A DNA stretch of 64,000 nucleotides from Paractinoplanes toevensis. GTDB taxonomy: Bacteria; Actinomycetota; Actinomycetes; Mycobacteriales; Micromonosporaceae. The notes beneath the pieces were generated by a model. It saw only the letters and a list, made by a program, of their open reading frames with translations, was not told the origin of the DNA and searched no databases. The translations under genes were made by a program, and so were the position numbers. The DNA lies in contig NZ_BOQN01000093.1 of the NCBI RefSeq assembly GCF_018332695.1, positions 32,623 to 96,622 of the forward strand, written 5' to 3'. This document shows positions 24,807 through 32,906 of this stretch, piece after piece (positions within the stretch are counted from its first letter, which is position 1; each line of letters begins with the position of its first letter).

Positions 24807-24821
24807 CCTAAAGGCTTTAGG
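24807..24821. promoter_or_regulatory. Palindromic candidate operator of the TetR-esterase operon
   Basis: CCTAAAGGCTTTAGG is a perfect palindrome (CCTAAAG, one central G, CTTTAGG) in an AT-rich patch between the TetR gene and the divergent gene at 24850. TAGATA (minus strand, about 24793-24798) could be the -10 box of tetR. Size and place fit a TetR operator controlling both directions. Confidence 0.5.
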
Positions 24822-24849
24822 AAGGCGTACGGCGGGTAAGCCCGATCAC

Positions 24850-25443
24850 GTGCGAATGCGCTTCGACGGCTGGATCGCCGGCCTCGGTACGGCCACCGGA
24901 ACCCGGCTCGTGCTCGGGCACTGGCCGGACTCACCGTTCGGCCCGGTCAGCGACGTCATGATCGAGCAGGCGGACGGCCACCGCGTGCTCCTCGCCCCGA
25001 CCGAGGAGCTGGGCCGGTTCGTCGCCGACACCTACGCGTTCGACGAGGTGCGGGTGGTGCCGGTCGCGGTGAACCGGGCCGGACCGGCCTGGACCGTCAC
25101 GGCCGGCCCGCTGACGCTGCGATTCACCACCGGCGGCCGCGGCGCGCTGGGCCGGCTGCTGCGCGCGGTGCCGCCACCGCTGGCGCGGCACCCGCTCTGG
25201 GTGCAGCTGATCGACCGGCCGGCCCGACTGCTACAGAGAGTCCGCACCTACGGCACCGCCGGAAACGGCCGCCGCGAGTGGTACGCGGTGCGGGACCTGC
25301 ACCGGATCACGGCGGCCACCGCGGCGCTCGACGGCGTGGACCTGGGACCGCTCACCGACGTGGACCCGCCGGTGCGGTTCGGTTTCGGCTCGACGCCACG
25401 TTCCCCGGCGCTGGCCCGCGTCACGACAACGGTCCGGTCTTGA
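24850..25443 (+). CDS. Conserved hypothetical protein of 197 residues
   Basis: Starts at GTG 24850 (or ATG 24856) with MRMRFDGWIAGLGTATGTRL. Beta-rich, with RLVLGHWPDSPFGPVSDVMI, HRVLLAPTEELGRFVADTYA and the end WYAVRDLHRITAATAALDGV. Such proteins are widespread in actinobacteria without a known role. No signal peptide or membrane helix. It is divergent from the TetR-esterase operon and shares its promoter region, so the TetR protein may affect it too. The last 23 bases overlap the convergent membrane-protein gene. Confidence 0.7.
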   Translation: MRMRFDGWIAGLGTATGTRLVLGHWPDSPFGPVSDVMIEQADGHRVLLAPTEELGRFVADTYAFDEVRVVPVAVNRAGPAWTVTAGPLTLRFTTGGRGALGRLLRAVPPPLARHPLWVQLIDRPARLLQRVRTYGTAGNGRREWYAVRDLHRITAATAALDGVDLGPLTDVDPPVRFGFGSTPRSPALARVTTTVRS

Positions 25444-26404
25444 GCGCGCTTTCGGCCGTGGCCATCTCGGCGACGGCCGCCGCGCCCGCCGCCGACGACA
25501 CCGCGGCCGCCCGCAGCGACGTGGCGGCACCCGGGTCCTGGGCGGCGGCGGGTGGTTTGGCGCCGGTCGTGCGCAGGGAGACCAGCCGGGAGAGCACGTC
25601 GAACCAGAACGGTGCGCCGAGCATCAGCAGCAGGGCCGTGACCAGCCAGCCGGCGACGTGCGACACCGTCCACGCCGCGTCGCTCCAGTGGGTGCCGTGC
25701 TCCCAGCCGACCGGCATGCCCAGGCCGGCCAGGTCCTGCACGGTCTGAACGTTCTTGGTGACCAGGCCGTCCCCGGTGGTGCTCTTCACGGCGGCCTGCT
25801 CGGCGGCGTCCAGGGCGGCCTGCCGGACGGCCGGCTGCTGCCACAGGGTCTGGGCGGTGTGGAAGGCCGAGACGTTGCCGGCCACGGCCAGGCCCAGCCC
25901 GACGAGGAACAGCACCCCGGTGGCCCACCGCTTGTAGGCGCCACTGAGCCGGCCCATCGTCTCGTCGTACCAGTTCTCCAGGGCCGCCTTCGCGTCCAGG
26001 GCGAGCGTCTCGCCGTCGGTCCTGAAGTTCTTCAGGCGCTTGTTCACGCCCTCGACCGGCGTCTCGGTGAGCCGGTCGGTCAACTCGTCGATGGCGTCCG
26101 CGAACGATCGGGCGGACAGGTAGGCCGGGCCGACGTCCTTGCGGAACCAGCGCCGGCCCCGGCTCGCCGCCATGTCCGCCGACGCGTAGATGGACGTGCC
26201 CTTGAACATCTTCAGGGCCTGCTCGGCGGCGTCGTCGAACGTCGTGCTGCCGCTGAGCATCTGGCCGATGGTCTGTTCGAGGTCCCGCGCGCGCTTGCGC
26301 AGCAGCCGCGACGTGCCCTCGACGATCGCCGAGGCCAGCGAGGCCACGACGAAGAAGACCAGGGCCAGACCGATCGTGGTTTCCAGTGCCAGTGAGCCGA
26401 ACAT
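25421..26404 (-). CDS. Conserved integral membrane protein
   Basis: 327 residues. A first helix at about 5-28 (TTIGLALVFFVVASLASAIV) is followed by a cytoplasmic helical region (RLLRKRARDLEQTIGQMLSG; PAYLSARSFADAIDELTD) and the marker ALENWYDETMGRLSGAYKRW just before a second helix (VLFLVGLGLAVAGNVSAF). A third helix lies near 255-280, with a Thr/Ala-rich tail. This wYxxxMxRxSGxYKR layout defines a widespread bacterial membrane-protein family without known function. It is preceded on the same strand by a 44-residue membrane peptide gene 18 bases upstream, possibly a partner. Confidence 0.75.
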   Translation of the reverse strand: MFGSLALETTIGLALVFFVVASLASAIVEGTSRLLRKRARDLEQTIGQMLSGSTTFDDAAEQALKMFKGTSIYASADMAASRGRRWFRKDVGPAYLSARSFADAIDELTDRLTETPVEGVNKRLKNFRTDGETLALDAKAALENWYDETMGRLSGAYKRWATGVLFLVGLGLAVAGNVSAFHTAQTLWQQPAVRQAALDAAEQAAVKSTTGDGLVTKNVQTVQDLAGLGMPVGWEHGTHWSDAAWTVSHVAGWLVTALLLMLGAPFWFDVLSRLVSLRTTGAKPPAAAQDPGAATSLRAAAVSSAAGAAAVAEMATAESALKTGPLS

Positions 26405-26422
26405 GGGTGGACCGTAACGGTC

Positions 26423-26557
26423 CTAGTTGGAGAAGGCGAGATACAGAAGGGCGATCAGGGCAACCACCATCAGGGCGATGAGGCCACCGACGATCAGGGT
26501 CACCGCGGTGCCGCCGCCGTCCTTCTCGTACGGGATGTCCTCGTTGTCGTCGGCCAC
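26423..26557 (-). CDS. 44-residue single-helix membrane peptide
   Basis: GTG 26557 is preceded by AGGAGG with 7 bases of spacing, an ideal ribosome site. The product begins VADDNEDIPYEKDGGGTA, an acidic head, and continues TLIVGGLIALMVVALIALLY before LAFSN, a single transmembrane helix with a probable acidic cytoplasmic N-terminus. It ends 18 bases before the start of the larger membrane-protein gene, so the two are probably co-transcribed. No family is recognised; small accessory subunits of membrane complexes often look like this. Good ribosome site, composition and context make a real gene likely. Confidence 0.72.
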   Translation of the reverse strand: MADDNEDIPYEKDGGGTAVTLIVGGLIALMVVALIALLYLAFSN

Positions 26558-26658
26558 GGTGGAACCTCCTGCGTCCGGAAGTGAACGCCGGGAGGTTAAC
26601 TATCAAGATCCGCTGTCGGCGAGGCTTCATTCCGCAGCGCGAAACGCGTCACCGGACG

Positions 26659-27402
26659 TCATCGGGTGGTCGCGGTCAGGACGCTGCGGACCAGCCGGCC
26701 GGCCCGGTGCAGTTCGGGCCCGGGGTAACGCATCGTCGAACCCAGCACGGCCAGGGCGCCGACCACCCGGCCGGAGACGTGCACCGGCACCGCGGCGCCG
26801 GACATGCCGGGCAGGAACTCGCCGGACTGGATGGCGTAGCCGCGCGCCCGGCTGGCCGCCACGTCGGCGGCCAGCGCGTCGGGGTCGACGATGGACGAGG
26901 TGGTGCGCGGCGTGAGCCGCAACTTCGGCACGACCGAGGCCAGGCCGGCCGGCGGCAGGCCGGAGAGTACGGCCTTGGCCAGGCAACCGGTGGCGATCGC
27001 ATACCGGTGCCCGACCGGGGAGGTGGCCGCCGCCGGCTGTACGGGGTGCCGCTTGCCGATGATGAGCAGCGACAGTGACGTCCAGTCGACCTCGGCGATC
27101 AGCACGGTCTCGCCGGTCATCCGGGCCAGCTCGTCGGCGGCCGGCCCGGCCCGGTGGGTGATCGCCGAGCTGGCGGTGACCTGGCTGCCCAGTTCCAGCA
27201 GGCGCACCCCGAGAAGGTAGGCACCGTCCGGGTCCTGGCGCAGGAAACCCCGGTCGATCAGGGTGACGGCGAGCCGGCGGACACTCGGGCGGGGCAACCC
27301 GACCGCGTCGGCCAGCTCGGACAGGGTCAACCGGGGGTGCGCCGAGCTGAACGCGCTGAGGATGTCCAGCGCGCGCCCGACGGACCGAACCTCCCCGGTC
27401 AC
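26659..27402 (-). CDS. IclR-family transcriptional regulator
   Basis: 247 residues; the GTG start overlaps the methyltransferase stop by four bases (GTGA). The N-terminal winged helix is VGRALDILSAFSSAHPRLTL, SELADAVGLPRPSVRRLAVT and LIDRGFLRQDPDGAYLLG. The effector domain includes HPVQPAAATSPVGHRYAIAT and ARGYAIQSGEFLPGMSGAAV, the usual IclR ligand pocket region. IclR proteins control catabolic operons for aromatic or small organic acids; the target is not evident here. Coupling to the DUF574 methyltransferase is the only context. Confidence 0.9.
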   Translation of the reverse strand: MTGEVRSVGRALDILSAFSSAHPRLTLSELADAVGLPRPSVRRLAVTLIDRGFLRQDPDGAYLLGVRLLELGSQVTASSAITHRAGPAADELARMTGETVLIAEVDWTSLSLLIIGKRHPVQPAAATSPVGHRYAIATGCLAKAVLSGLPPAGLASVVPKLRLTPRTTSSIVDPDALAADVAASRARGYAIQSGEFLPGMSGAAVPVHVSGRVVGALAVLGSTMRYPGPELHRAGRLVRSVLTATTR

Positions 27403-28190
27403 AGCTTGCGCGCCACCGCCCCGTACGCGTCGATGTGCTCGACCTCGCCCGGCTCCGGCCGCCACGACGTGATCTCGGTCAGCCCCGGTTCCACCAGCTC
27501 GAAGCCTTCGAAGCAGGTCAGCAGGGCGGCCGGGCTGCGCAGGATGTAGGGCACACCGCCGCTCTCGGCCAGTTTCTCGGCCCCCGCCACCACCGCGGGA
27601 GTGGTGTCGGTGCCGTCCCACAGCACGACGAAGCTGCCGGGCGCGGTCGCCGCCATGATCGTGCGGACGATCCGGTGGATCTCGTCGATGGACTGCTCGT
27701 AACCCATGACGCCCATGAACATGACCGCGACCGGCTGCGAGAAGTCGATCGTCGCGGCCGCCTGCTCGAGGATCGCCTCGGGGTCGTGGTAATCGGCCGG
27801 CACGTAGTTGGTGGCGCCCTCGGCGGTGGTGCCGCGCAGCAGGGCGCGGGCGTGCACGAGCACCATCGGGTCGTTGTCGACGTAGACGATGCGCGCGTCG
27901 GGCGCGATGCCCTGCGCGACCTCGTGGGTGTTCTGCATGGTGGGCAGGCCGGTGCCGACGTCGAGGAACTGGCGGATGCCCGCCTCGGCGGCCAGGTAGC
28001 GCACCACCCGGATGAGGAACTGCCGGGAGAAACGGGCCATCAGCGCGATCTCCGGGTAGACCGAGACGACCGCATCACCGGCCGCACGGTCGGCGGCGAA
28101 GTTGTCCTTGCCGCCCATCCAGTAGTTCCAGATCCGCGCGGCGTGCGGGATGTCGGCCTGGAGCTCTTTCGACAGGTCCTCGTCCGTCAT
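27399..28190 (-). CDS. DUF574-type SAM-dependent methyltransferase
   Basis: 263 residues. The N-terminus (DIPHAARIWNYWMGGKDNFA) followed by DRAAGD is the hallmark of the actinobacterial DUF574/Methyltransf_19 family. The SAM-binding core follows: IRQFLDVGTGLPTMQNTHEV, ARIVYVDNDPMVLVHARALL and PVAVMFMGVMGYEQSIDEIH. These enzymes are abundant in actinomycetes, but their substrates are largely unknown. First gene of an operon with the IclR regulator, whose GTG start overlaps its TGA. No signal peptide, so it acts in the cytoplasm. Confidence 0.92.
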   Translation of the reverse strand: MTDEDLSKELQADIPHAARIWNYWMGGKDNFAADRAAGDAVVSVYPEIALMARFSRQFLIRVVRYLAAEAGIRQFLDVGTGLPTMQNTHEVAQGIAPDARIVYVDNDPMVLVHARALLRGTTAEGATNYVPADYHDPEAILEQAAATIDFSQPVAVMFMGVMGYEQSIDEIHRIVRTIMAATAPGSFVVLWDGTDTTPAVVAGAEKLAESGGVPYILRSPAALLTCFEGFELVEPGLTEITSWRPEPGEVEHIDAYGAVARKL

Positions 28191-28234
28191 GGCGCTCTTT
28201 CTATGTCACCGGCAAGATTTTGTCCAACGAGGAC

Positions 28235-30085
28235 TCAGTGAACGCAGCGTACATATCCGGCCTCGGCCTTGCGGTAGTTCGTGTACCCGTCGTCGTAGTT
28301 GAGCGCCCACCGTCGCGCCCGGTCCGGCGCGGCCTCGGTGGAAGTCCAGTACCAGCCGTTCTTCACCGTGTTTGGAAATGCGTCGAGATCGATGGCGGGG
28401 GCCACCCGGGTCTCGTCGACGGTAGTGGAAAGTTCCCGCAGGGTGGGCAGCCGCATCCCAAGATCGGCACACTCCGTGTCGGCCGCGGCCGCGCTCATGG
28501 CCGACGACGACCCACTCCGCTGCCAGGTCAGCCCGGTCGCCGGATCAGTCACCTCGTCGCCCGAAATTTCGTACTTCGGCGGCCCATCGCCCGCGGCCGA
28601 GCGCACGCACCGGACCTGATACGAACCCGACTGATAGGCGCCGTTCGAGGCCAGCCCCTCGGAGAAATTGATGATCCAGGCCCGCAGCGGCTCCTTCGTG
28701 ACGGCCCACGGCGACGACGTCCAGAAGAACTGCGCCGGCGTACCCGGAAAGGCGGTCCGGTCGATCGCCGGCCCCGACCGGGCCGGATCGATGATCGAGG
28801 TCAGCTCGATCCGGCTGGGCAGATGCCACCCGCCACCGTCCAGATCGAGCCCGGCGCAGTAGCTCTTGGCCTCGGTGAACGTGTGCGTCGAGGGCGCCAC
28901 CGCCCGCTGCCACACCAGGCAGGTCGATTCGTCCCGCACGGTCCCGTTGCCCAGATCGCGGTAATCCGGCGACGCCACCATCGGCCAGCTCGCCCAGATC
29001 CGATCCAGTCCCGCTCCACAGCCCGCCTGGACGGCCTTCTTGTTCGCGGCCTTGGCGGCCTTCGGGGCCTTGGCAGCGGTCGGCGAAGGCTTCGCAGAAG
29101 AGGGAGTGGGCGAGGGCGACGAGGAAAGGGCCGGCACCGCCGACCTCGCGGCGGAGCCGGGCGCGGCCACGATCTGGGCGGTCGGCTGCGGCTCCGCGGC
29201 CGGCATTTGCGCGTACGCGAACCCGCCGCCCGCCAGCACGACGACCGCCGCAGCCGCCGCCAACAACGGGTTCGACCACACCGATTTGCCCACCGACCCA
29301 CCGCCGCCGCCGACCGGCCCGCTGAGGGCGCCCGGCAGCCCGGCGGCGGCCAGCCCGGTCGGCACCGGGACCAGCGCGCAGCCCGCGAGCAACCGCTCGA
29401 CGGCCACCTGCTGCCGCGACCGGGCGAGGCAGGCCGGGCAGTCCCGCACGTGCCGGTCGATCCGCTTGCGCCACAGCGGGCCGGGCCGCTCGTCCCACCC
29501 CGCGACGGCCTCGGCGAGGCCGGCACAGCGGGGCCGGGCGGCCAGGGCCGCCACGATCACCCGGGAACGGTCCAGCTGGGCGCGCATCCGCTGCACGCGG
29601 ACCGCGGCGTACGCCATGGTGGTCCCCAAGGCCGCCGCGATCTCGCCGCGGGTCAGCTCGCCGGCGGCCTCCTGCCACCAGAGCGCAAGAACCGTCCGGT
29701 CCTCGTCGTCGAGCCAGCGCGCCGCCTCGGCCACCTGCCGCCGCTCGCCGGAGAGCCGCAGCCGCAGGATGGCGAGCTCCTCGAAGTCGGCAGCGCCGTC
29801 CGGCATCCGGTCGGCCACGACCGCCGGTGGCTCGGCCCGGTGGCGGCCGATCTGGTGCGTGGCGATGGTCAGCACCCAGGCCCGGAAACTCTCCGGCTGC
29901 CGCAGCGACTCGAGGTCGCGCACCACCCGCAGCATCGTCTCCTGCACGACGTCCTCGACGTCGGGATGCGTGCCGAGCGCCCGGCCGACCACGTTGTAGA
30001 CCAGCGGCAGGCATCCCCGGACGAGTCGCTCGCGGGCCCGCCGGTCACCACGCTGCGCCGCGGCGACCACATCCCGTTCCCGCAT
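28235..30085 (-). CDS. ECF-type sigma factor fused to a membrane helix and two DUF1566 domains
   Basis: 616 residues from ATG 30085 after AAGGGGAAAG. Residues about 1-80 are sigma region 2 (RARERLVRGCLPLVYNVVGR; HPDVEDVVQETMLRVVRDLE), then region 4 (DRTVLALWWQEAAGELTRGE; IAAALGTTMAYAAVRVQRMR). A zinc-finger-like HVRDCPACLARSRQ at about 210-222 resembles anti-sigma ZAS domains. A helix at about 270-292 (LLAAAAAVVVLAGGGFAYA) is followed by a Ser/Pro linker. Two DUF1566 (Lcl C-terminal-like) modules end the protein: CLVWQRAVAPSTHTF near 385 and GLTWQRSGSSSAM near 520, each with a TSSxxA/TSTEAA block. The layout implies a membrane-tethered sigma factor with an extracellular sensor. Confidence 0.85.
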   Translation of the reverse strand: MRERDVVAAAQRGDRRARERLVRGCLPLVYNVVGRALGTHPDVEDVVQETMLRVVRDLESLRQPESFRAWVLTIATHQIGRHRAEPPAVVADRMPDGAADFEELAILRLRLSGERRQVAEAARWLDDEDRTVLALWWQEAAGELTRGEIAAALGTTMAYAAVRVQRMRAQLDRSRVIVAALAARPRCAGLAEAVAGWDERPGPLWRKRIDRHVRDCPACLARSRQQVAVERLLAGCALVPVPTGLAAAGLPGALSGPVGGGGGSVGKSVWSNPLLAAAAAVVVLAGGGFAYAQMPAAEPQPTAQIVAAPGSAARSAVPALSSSPSPTPSSAKPSPTAAKAPKAAKAANKKAVQAGCGAGLDRIWASWPMVASPDYRDLGNGTVRDESTCLVWQRAVAPSTHTFTEAKSYCAGLDLDGGGWHLPSRIELTSIIDPARSGPAIDRTAFPGTPAQFFWTSSPWAVTKEPLRAWIINFSEGLASNGAYQSGSYQVRCVRSAAGDGPPKYEISGDEVTDPATGLTWQRSGSSSAMSAAAADTECADLGMRLPTLRELSTTVDETRVAPAIDLDAFPNTVKNGWYWTSTEAAPDRARRWALNYDDGYTNYRKAEAGYVRCVH

Positions 30086-30341
30086 CGCTTTCCCCTTTCG
30101 GCCGAGCGAGACTAAATTGCTTTTCACTCCCCTGTCAAACAGCGGTCGAATGGACACCAGGCAAATATCACTTTTGCTGCATTGGGTTCGTCACAACATC
30201 CTGACCAGCGGATACGGGTAATTATCGGCGGACTGACCGGCGTACGCAATTAAGATTTTCTTAAGGGCTTCGGCATTTTGTAATCACGCGAACGGACGGC
30301 ATTTGCGCACGATCACAGCCGGGCGCCCTAAGGTAGGGACC

Positions 30342-30647
30342 ATGGACCTGTTCAGCGAGGAGCGCTCGGCCGATGTGGTCGCCGCCAGCTTCGGCGAGAC
30401 CGCCGATCCGAGGCTGCGGCAGGTGATGACGTCGCTGGTCAGGCACCTGCACGCGTTCGTGAAGGACGTCGAGCTGACCGAGGCCGAGTCGCCGCCGCGC
30501 GCGCTGGGCGAGTCGATCGCGCTCGACGAGAAGGGTACGCCGTGCCCGGTGTCCGGTCAGGTCACCGGCCCGGGCCGCGCCGCCGCGGCCGGCCTGGAAA
30601 ATCCGTTCCGGACGCTGACCTTCGACATCGGGTTGCTGCGCTCATGA
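30342..30647 (+). pseudogene. Hydroxyquinol 1,2-dioxygenase remnant with internal deletions
   Basis: The start is ATG 30342. Residues 1-50 (RSADVVAASFGETADPRLRQ and VMTSLVRHLHAFVKDVELTE) match the N-terminal helical domain of intradiol dioxygenases of the hydroxyquinol type. The frame then jumps to ESIALDEKGTPCPVSGQVTG, the beginning of the catalytic beta domain, and ends in ENPFRTLTFDIGLLRS. The metal ligands (Tyr, Tyr, His, His) are absent. About 60 residues of the linker helix and nearly all of the catalytic core are lost, yet the frame stays open. The final TGA overlaps the maleylacetate reductase ATG, so it may persist because it lets ribosomes reach that gene. It cannot be an active dioxygenase. 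Confidence 0.75.
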
Positions 30648-31702
30648 TCGACGGGTTCACCTATTCGGCGCTGCCGATGCGGGTGGTGTTCGGGGCCGGG
30701 TCGCTGGCCGAGCTTCCCGCCGAGGTCTCGGCGCTCGGGCTCAGCCGCGTGCTCGTGCTGTGCGGTCCCCGGCAGGAAGACACGGCCAAGCAGATCGCGT
30801 CGTCGCTGGGCGACCGGGCCGTCGGCATCCTGCCCGAGGCGACGATGCACGTGCCGGCCGCGACCGCCGCGCGGGCCGTCGCGCTGGCCACCTCGCTCGG
30901 CGCCGACGGCTGCGTCGCGGTCGGCGGTGGTTCGTCGATCGGCCTGGGCAAGGCCGTCGCGAAAGAGCTGGGCCTGCCGGTGGTGGCGGTCCCGACGACG
31001 TACGCCGGTTCGGAGATGACGCCGGTCTGGGGCCTGACGTCGGACGGGGTGAAACGCACCGGCCGTGACCCGCGCGTGCTGCCGGTCAGCGTCGTCTACG
31101 ACCCGGCCCTCACCGTCTCGATGCCCGCCTCGCTCTCGGTGACCAGCGGTTTCAACGCGATAGCCCACGCCGTCGAGGGTCTCTACGCCCCCGACGCGTC
31201 GCCGATCGTGTCGCTGATGGCCGCGGAGGGCGCCCGCTCGCTGGTGTCGGCCCTGCCCGGGGTGGTGGCCGACGGCAGCGACATGACCGCCCGCACGGCG
31301 GCGTCCTACGGCGCGTGGTTGTGCGGGGCGGTGCTCGGCGCCACCACGATGTCCCTGCACCACAAGCTGTGCCACGCCCTGGGCGGCACTCTCGGTCTGC
31401 CGCACGCGGAAACCCACACGGTGGTCCTGCCGCACGTGCTGGCGTTCAACGCACCGTTCGCACCGGCCGCGGTCACCGCGCTGAGCCGCGCCTTCGACAC
31501 CTCCGACCCGGCCCGCTACCTGTGGGACCTGGCCGACAGCCTGAACGCCCCCGGCTCCCTGTGCGAGCTGGGCATGTCCTTCGCCGACATCGGCGAGATA
31601 GCCGACGCGGTGGTGGCCACCCCCTACGCCAACCCACGCCCGGTAACCCGCGACATCGTGGCGTCCCTGCTTCGGGCAGCCTGGGAGGGCGCCCTAACCT
31701 GA
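30644..31702 (+). CDS. Maleylacetate reductase
   Basis: 352 residues from ATG 30644, overlapping the previous stop as ATGA. An iron-type alcohol dehydrogenase: FTYSALPMRVVFGAGSLAEL at the N-terminus, the NAD loop DGCVAVGGGSSIGLGKAVAK, the segment VVAVPTTYAGSEMTPVWGLT typical of maleylacetate reductases, and metal-region histidines in FNAIAHAVEGLYAPDASPIV and HHKLCHALGGTLGLPHAETH. It reduces maleylacetate to 3-oxoadipate with NAD(P)H in hydroxyquinol and resorcinol breakdown. The adjacent truncated dioxygenase is the enzyme that would make its substrate, which supports the assignment but suggests the pathway is incomplete here. Confidence 0.9.
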   Translation: MIDGFTYSALPMRVVFGAGSLAELPAEVSALGLSRVLVLCGPRQEDTAKQIASSLGDRAVGILPEATMHVPAATAARAVALATSLGADGCVAVGGGSSIGLGKAVAKELGLPVVAVPTTYAGSEMTPVWGLTSDGVKRTGRDPRVLPVSVVYDPALTVSMPASLSVTSGFNAIAHAVEGLYAPDASPIVSLMAAEGARSLVSALPGVVADGSDMTARTAASYGAWLCGAVLGATTMSLHHKLCHALGGTLGLPHAETHTVVLPHVLAFNAPFAPAAVTALSRAFDTSDPARYLWDLADSLNAPGSLCELGMSFADIGEIADAVVATPYANPRPVTRDIVASLLRAAWEGALT

Positions 31703-32230
31703 CCCCGGGTTCCATTGTCGAGCGGCCGTAACATCGCTCAGTGACTTGACGTAGTACACCAGCGTCCAGGTCCAACCCGGCTGGTGTTCGCGGCCGACCT
31801 CGCGGTAGCCCAGGTCCTGGTAGAAGGCCATGGCCGCCGGCTGGTTGGTCGCCGTGTCCAGGTGCATCGACCGCAACCCGTCGGCCGTCGCGCGCCGTTC
31901 CAGCTCGGCCATCAGGGCACGCCCGATCCCGCGGCGCCGTGTCGCCGGATGCACCCGCACCCGGAGGACCTCGGCCCGCTCGCCGGCGTCCGGCCGGTAG
32001 CCGCCCATGCCGACGACATGTCCGTCCAGCTCCACGACGAGGAATTCCCCGCCGGTCGCTAGGAAGGTTCCTTCGATGTCGGCCAGATCGGGAAAATTGG
32101 CCGGCGCCTCGGCCGCCGCCGGCAACGGGATCGGGACGGCCGGGTCGGCTGTCTCACCGATGTTCGGCAGCGCGTTCAGCGCCCAGAGCACGCCGGCGTC
32201 CGTGTCGCGGAATCTTCGCACTGTCAGCAC
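31694..32230 (-). CDS. GNAT N-acetyltransferase
   Basis: 178 residues. The acetyl-CoA signature VRVHPATRRRGIGRALMAEL (RxxGxG/A) is followed by RSMHLDTATNQPAAMAFYQD and LGYREVGRE, the standard C-terminal half of the fold. The N-terminus starts MLTVRRFRDTDAGVLWALNA. The substrate is unknown; nothing around it points to a defined amine. Its 3' end overlaps the maleylacetate reductase by nine bases tail to tail. Confidence 0.88.
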   Translation of the reverse strand: MLTVRRFRDTDAGVLWALNALPNIGETADPAVPIPLPAAAEAPANFPDLADIEGTFLATGGEFLVVELDGHVVGMGGYRPDAGERAEVLRVRVHPATRRRGIGRALMAELERRATADGLRSMHLDTATNQPAAMAFYQDLGYREVGREHQPGWTWTLVYYVKSLSDVTAARQWNPGSG

Positions 32231-32324
32231 GCCGCCCAGGAAAGCACGTATCGGCTGGTGACGGTGTGACTACGCCGCGGGTGCGCACTGGAGTTGGGGC
32301 TCCGCGGTGACCAAAGTACCGGGC

Positions 32325-32645
32325 ATGCCGACCACACAAGCCGACCCGATCGACGACCGCGAGACCCGGCGGCCGGACATGGAAGTGATGCTGCGCAGTC
32401 TCCCGGCTCCGCACCAGGAGATCATTGTTGCGACATATTTCGGCCACCGGACGGCACACCAGGCGGCGGAGCATCTCGGTCTCAGCCCGGCCGTGGCCAA
32501 GGCGCGACTCTACGAGGCGATGCGCAGCCTGTCCGGCATGGTGGACACCTGCTGGCCTGGTCCGGCCGAACCGTCCGTTGCGGGAAATACCGCTCGCCGG
32601 ATCTGGCGAATGAATATTCCGAAACGCCGAACGGCGGCCCGCTGA
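32325..32645 (+). CDS. Small sigma-region-4-like DNA-binding protein
   Basis: About 106 residues from ATG 32325 (or 112 from GTG 32307). The core VMLRSLPAPHQEIIVATYFG, RTAHQAAEHLGLSPAVAKAR and LYEAMRSLSGMV is a sigma-70 region 4 helix-turn-helix of the kind found in ECF sigma factors. Region 2, needed for core RNA polymerase and -10 recognition, is absent, so it cannot be a complete sigma factor. It may be a stand-alone regulator or the conserved end of a lost gene; upstream bases do not encode region 2. Its coding end lies in the hairpin shared with the convergent cspA gene. Confidence 0.7.
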   Translation: MPTTQADPIDDRETRRPDMEVMLRSLPAPHQEIIVATYFGHRTAHQAAEHLGLSPAVAKARLYEAMRSLSGMVDTCWPGPAEPSVAGNTARRIWRMNIPKRRTAAR

Positions 32646-32668
32646 AAATCAGTCGAGCCGCCGTTCGG
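32627..32668. terminator. Bidirectional hairpin between the region-4 gene and cspA
   Basis: CCGAACGGCGGC (32627-32638) and GCCGCCGTTCGG (32657-32668) are a perfect 12-bp inverted repeat with an 18-base loop, lying between two convergent genes. The left arm is inside the last codons of the + strand gene. It should terminate transcripts from both sides. Confidence 0.75.
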
Positions 32669-32679
32669 GAGAGTCTGGA

Positions 32680-32883
32680 TCAGACCGGGCGGATGTTCTC
32701 CGCCTGCAGGCCCTTCTGGCCCTGGGTGATGTCGAACTCCACCCGCTGGTTCTCCTCGAGGCTGCGGAAACCGCTCGACGCGATCGCGGAGAAGTGGGCG
32801 AAGACGTCAGCGCCGCCGTCGTCCTGGCTGATGAAGCCGAAACCCTTGTCGGCGTTGAACCACTTCACGGTACCTGTAGCCAT
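32680..32883 (-). CDS. cspA: Cold-shock protein
   Basis: 67 residues: MATGTVKWFNADKGFGFISQ with both RNA-binding motifs (KGFGFI and VFAHFSAI), then LEENQRVEFDITQGQKGLQA and ending ENIRPV. This is a standard single OB-fold cold-shock protein that binds single-stranded RNA and DNA and melts RNA structure. It is preceded by an untranslated leader with a 9-bp hairpin, as is common for cold-shock genes whose mRNA is controlled after transcription. It is convergent with the region-4-like gene, sharing a terminator. Which cspA paralogue this is cannot be told. Confidence 0.97.
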   Translation of the reverse strand: MATGTVKWFNADKGFGFISQDDGGADVFAHFSAIASSGFRSLEENQRVEFDITQGQKGLQAENIRPV

Positions 32884-32906
32884 GTCTGCTCCCTAGCAGG
32901 CCTTTC

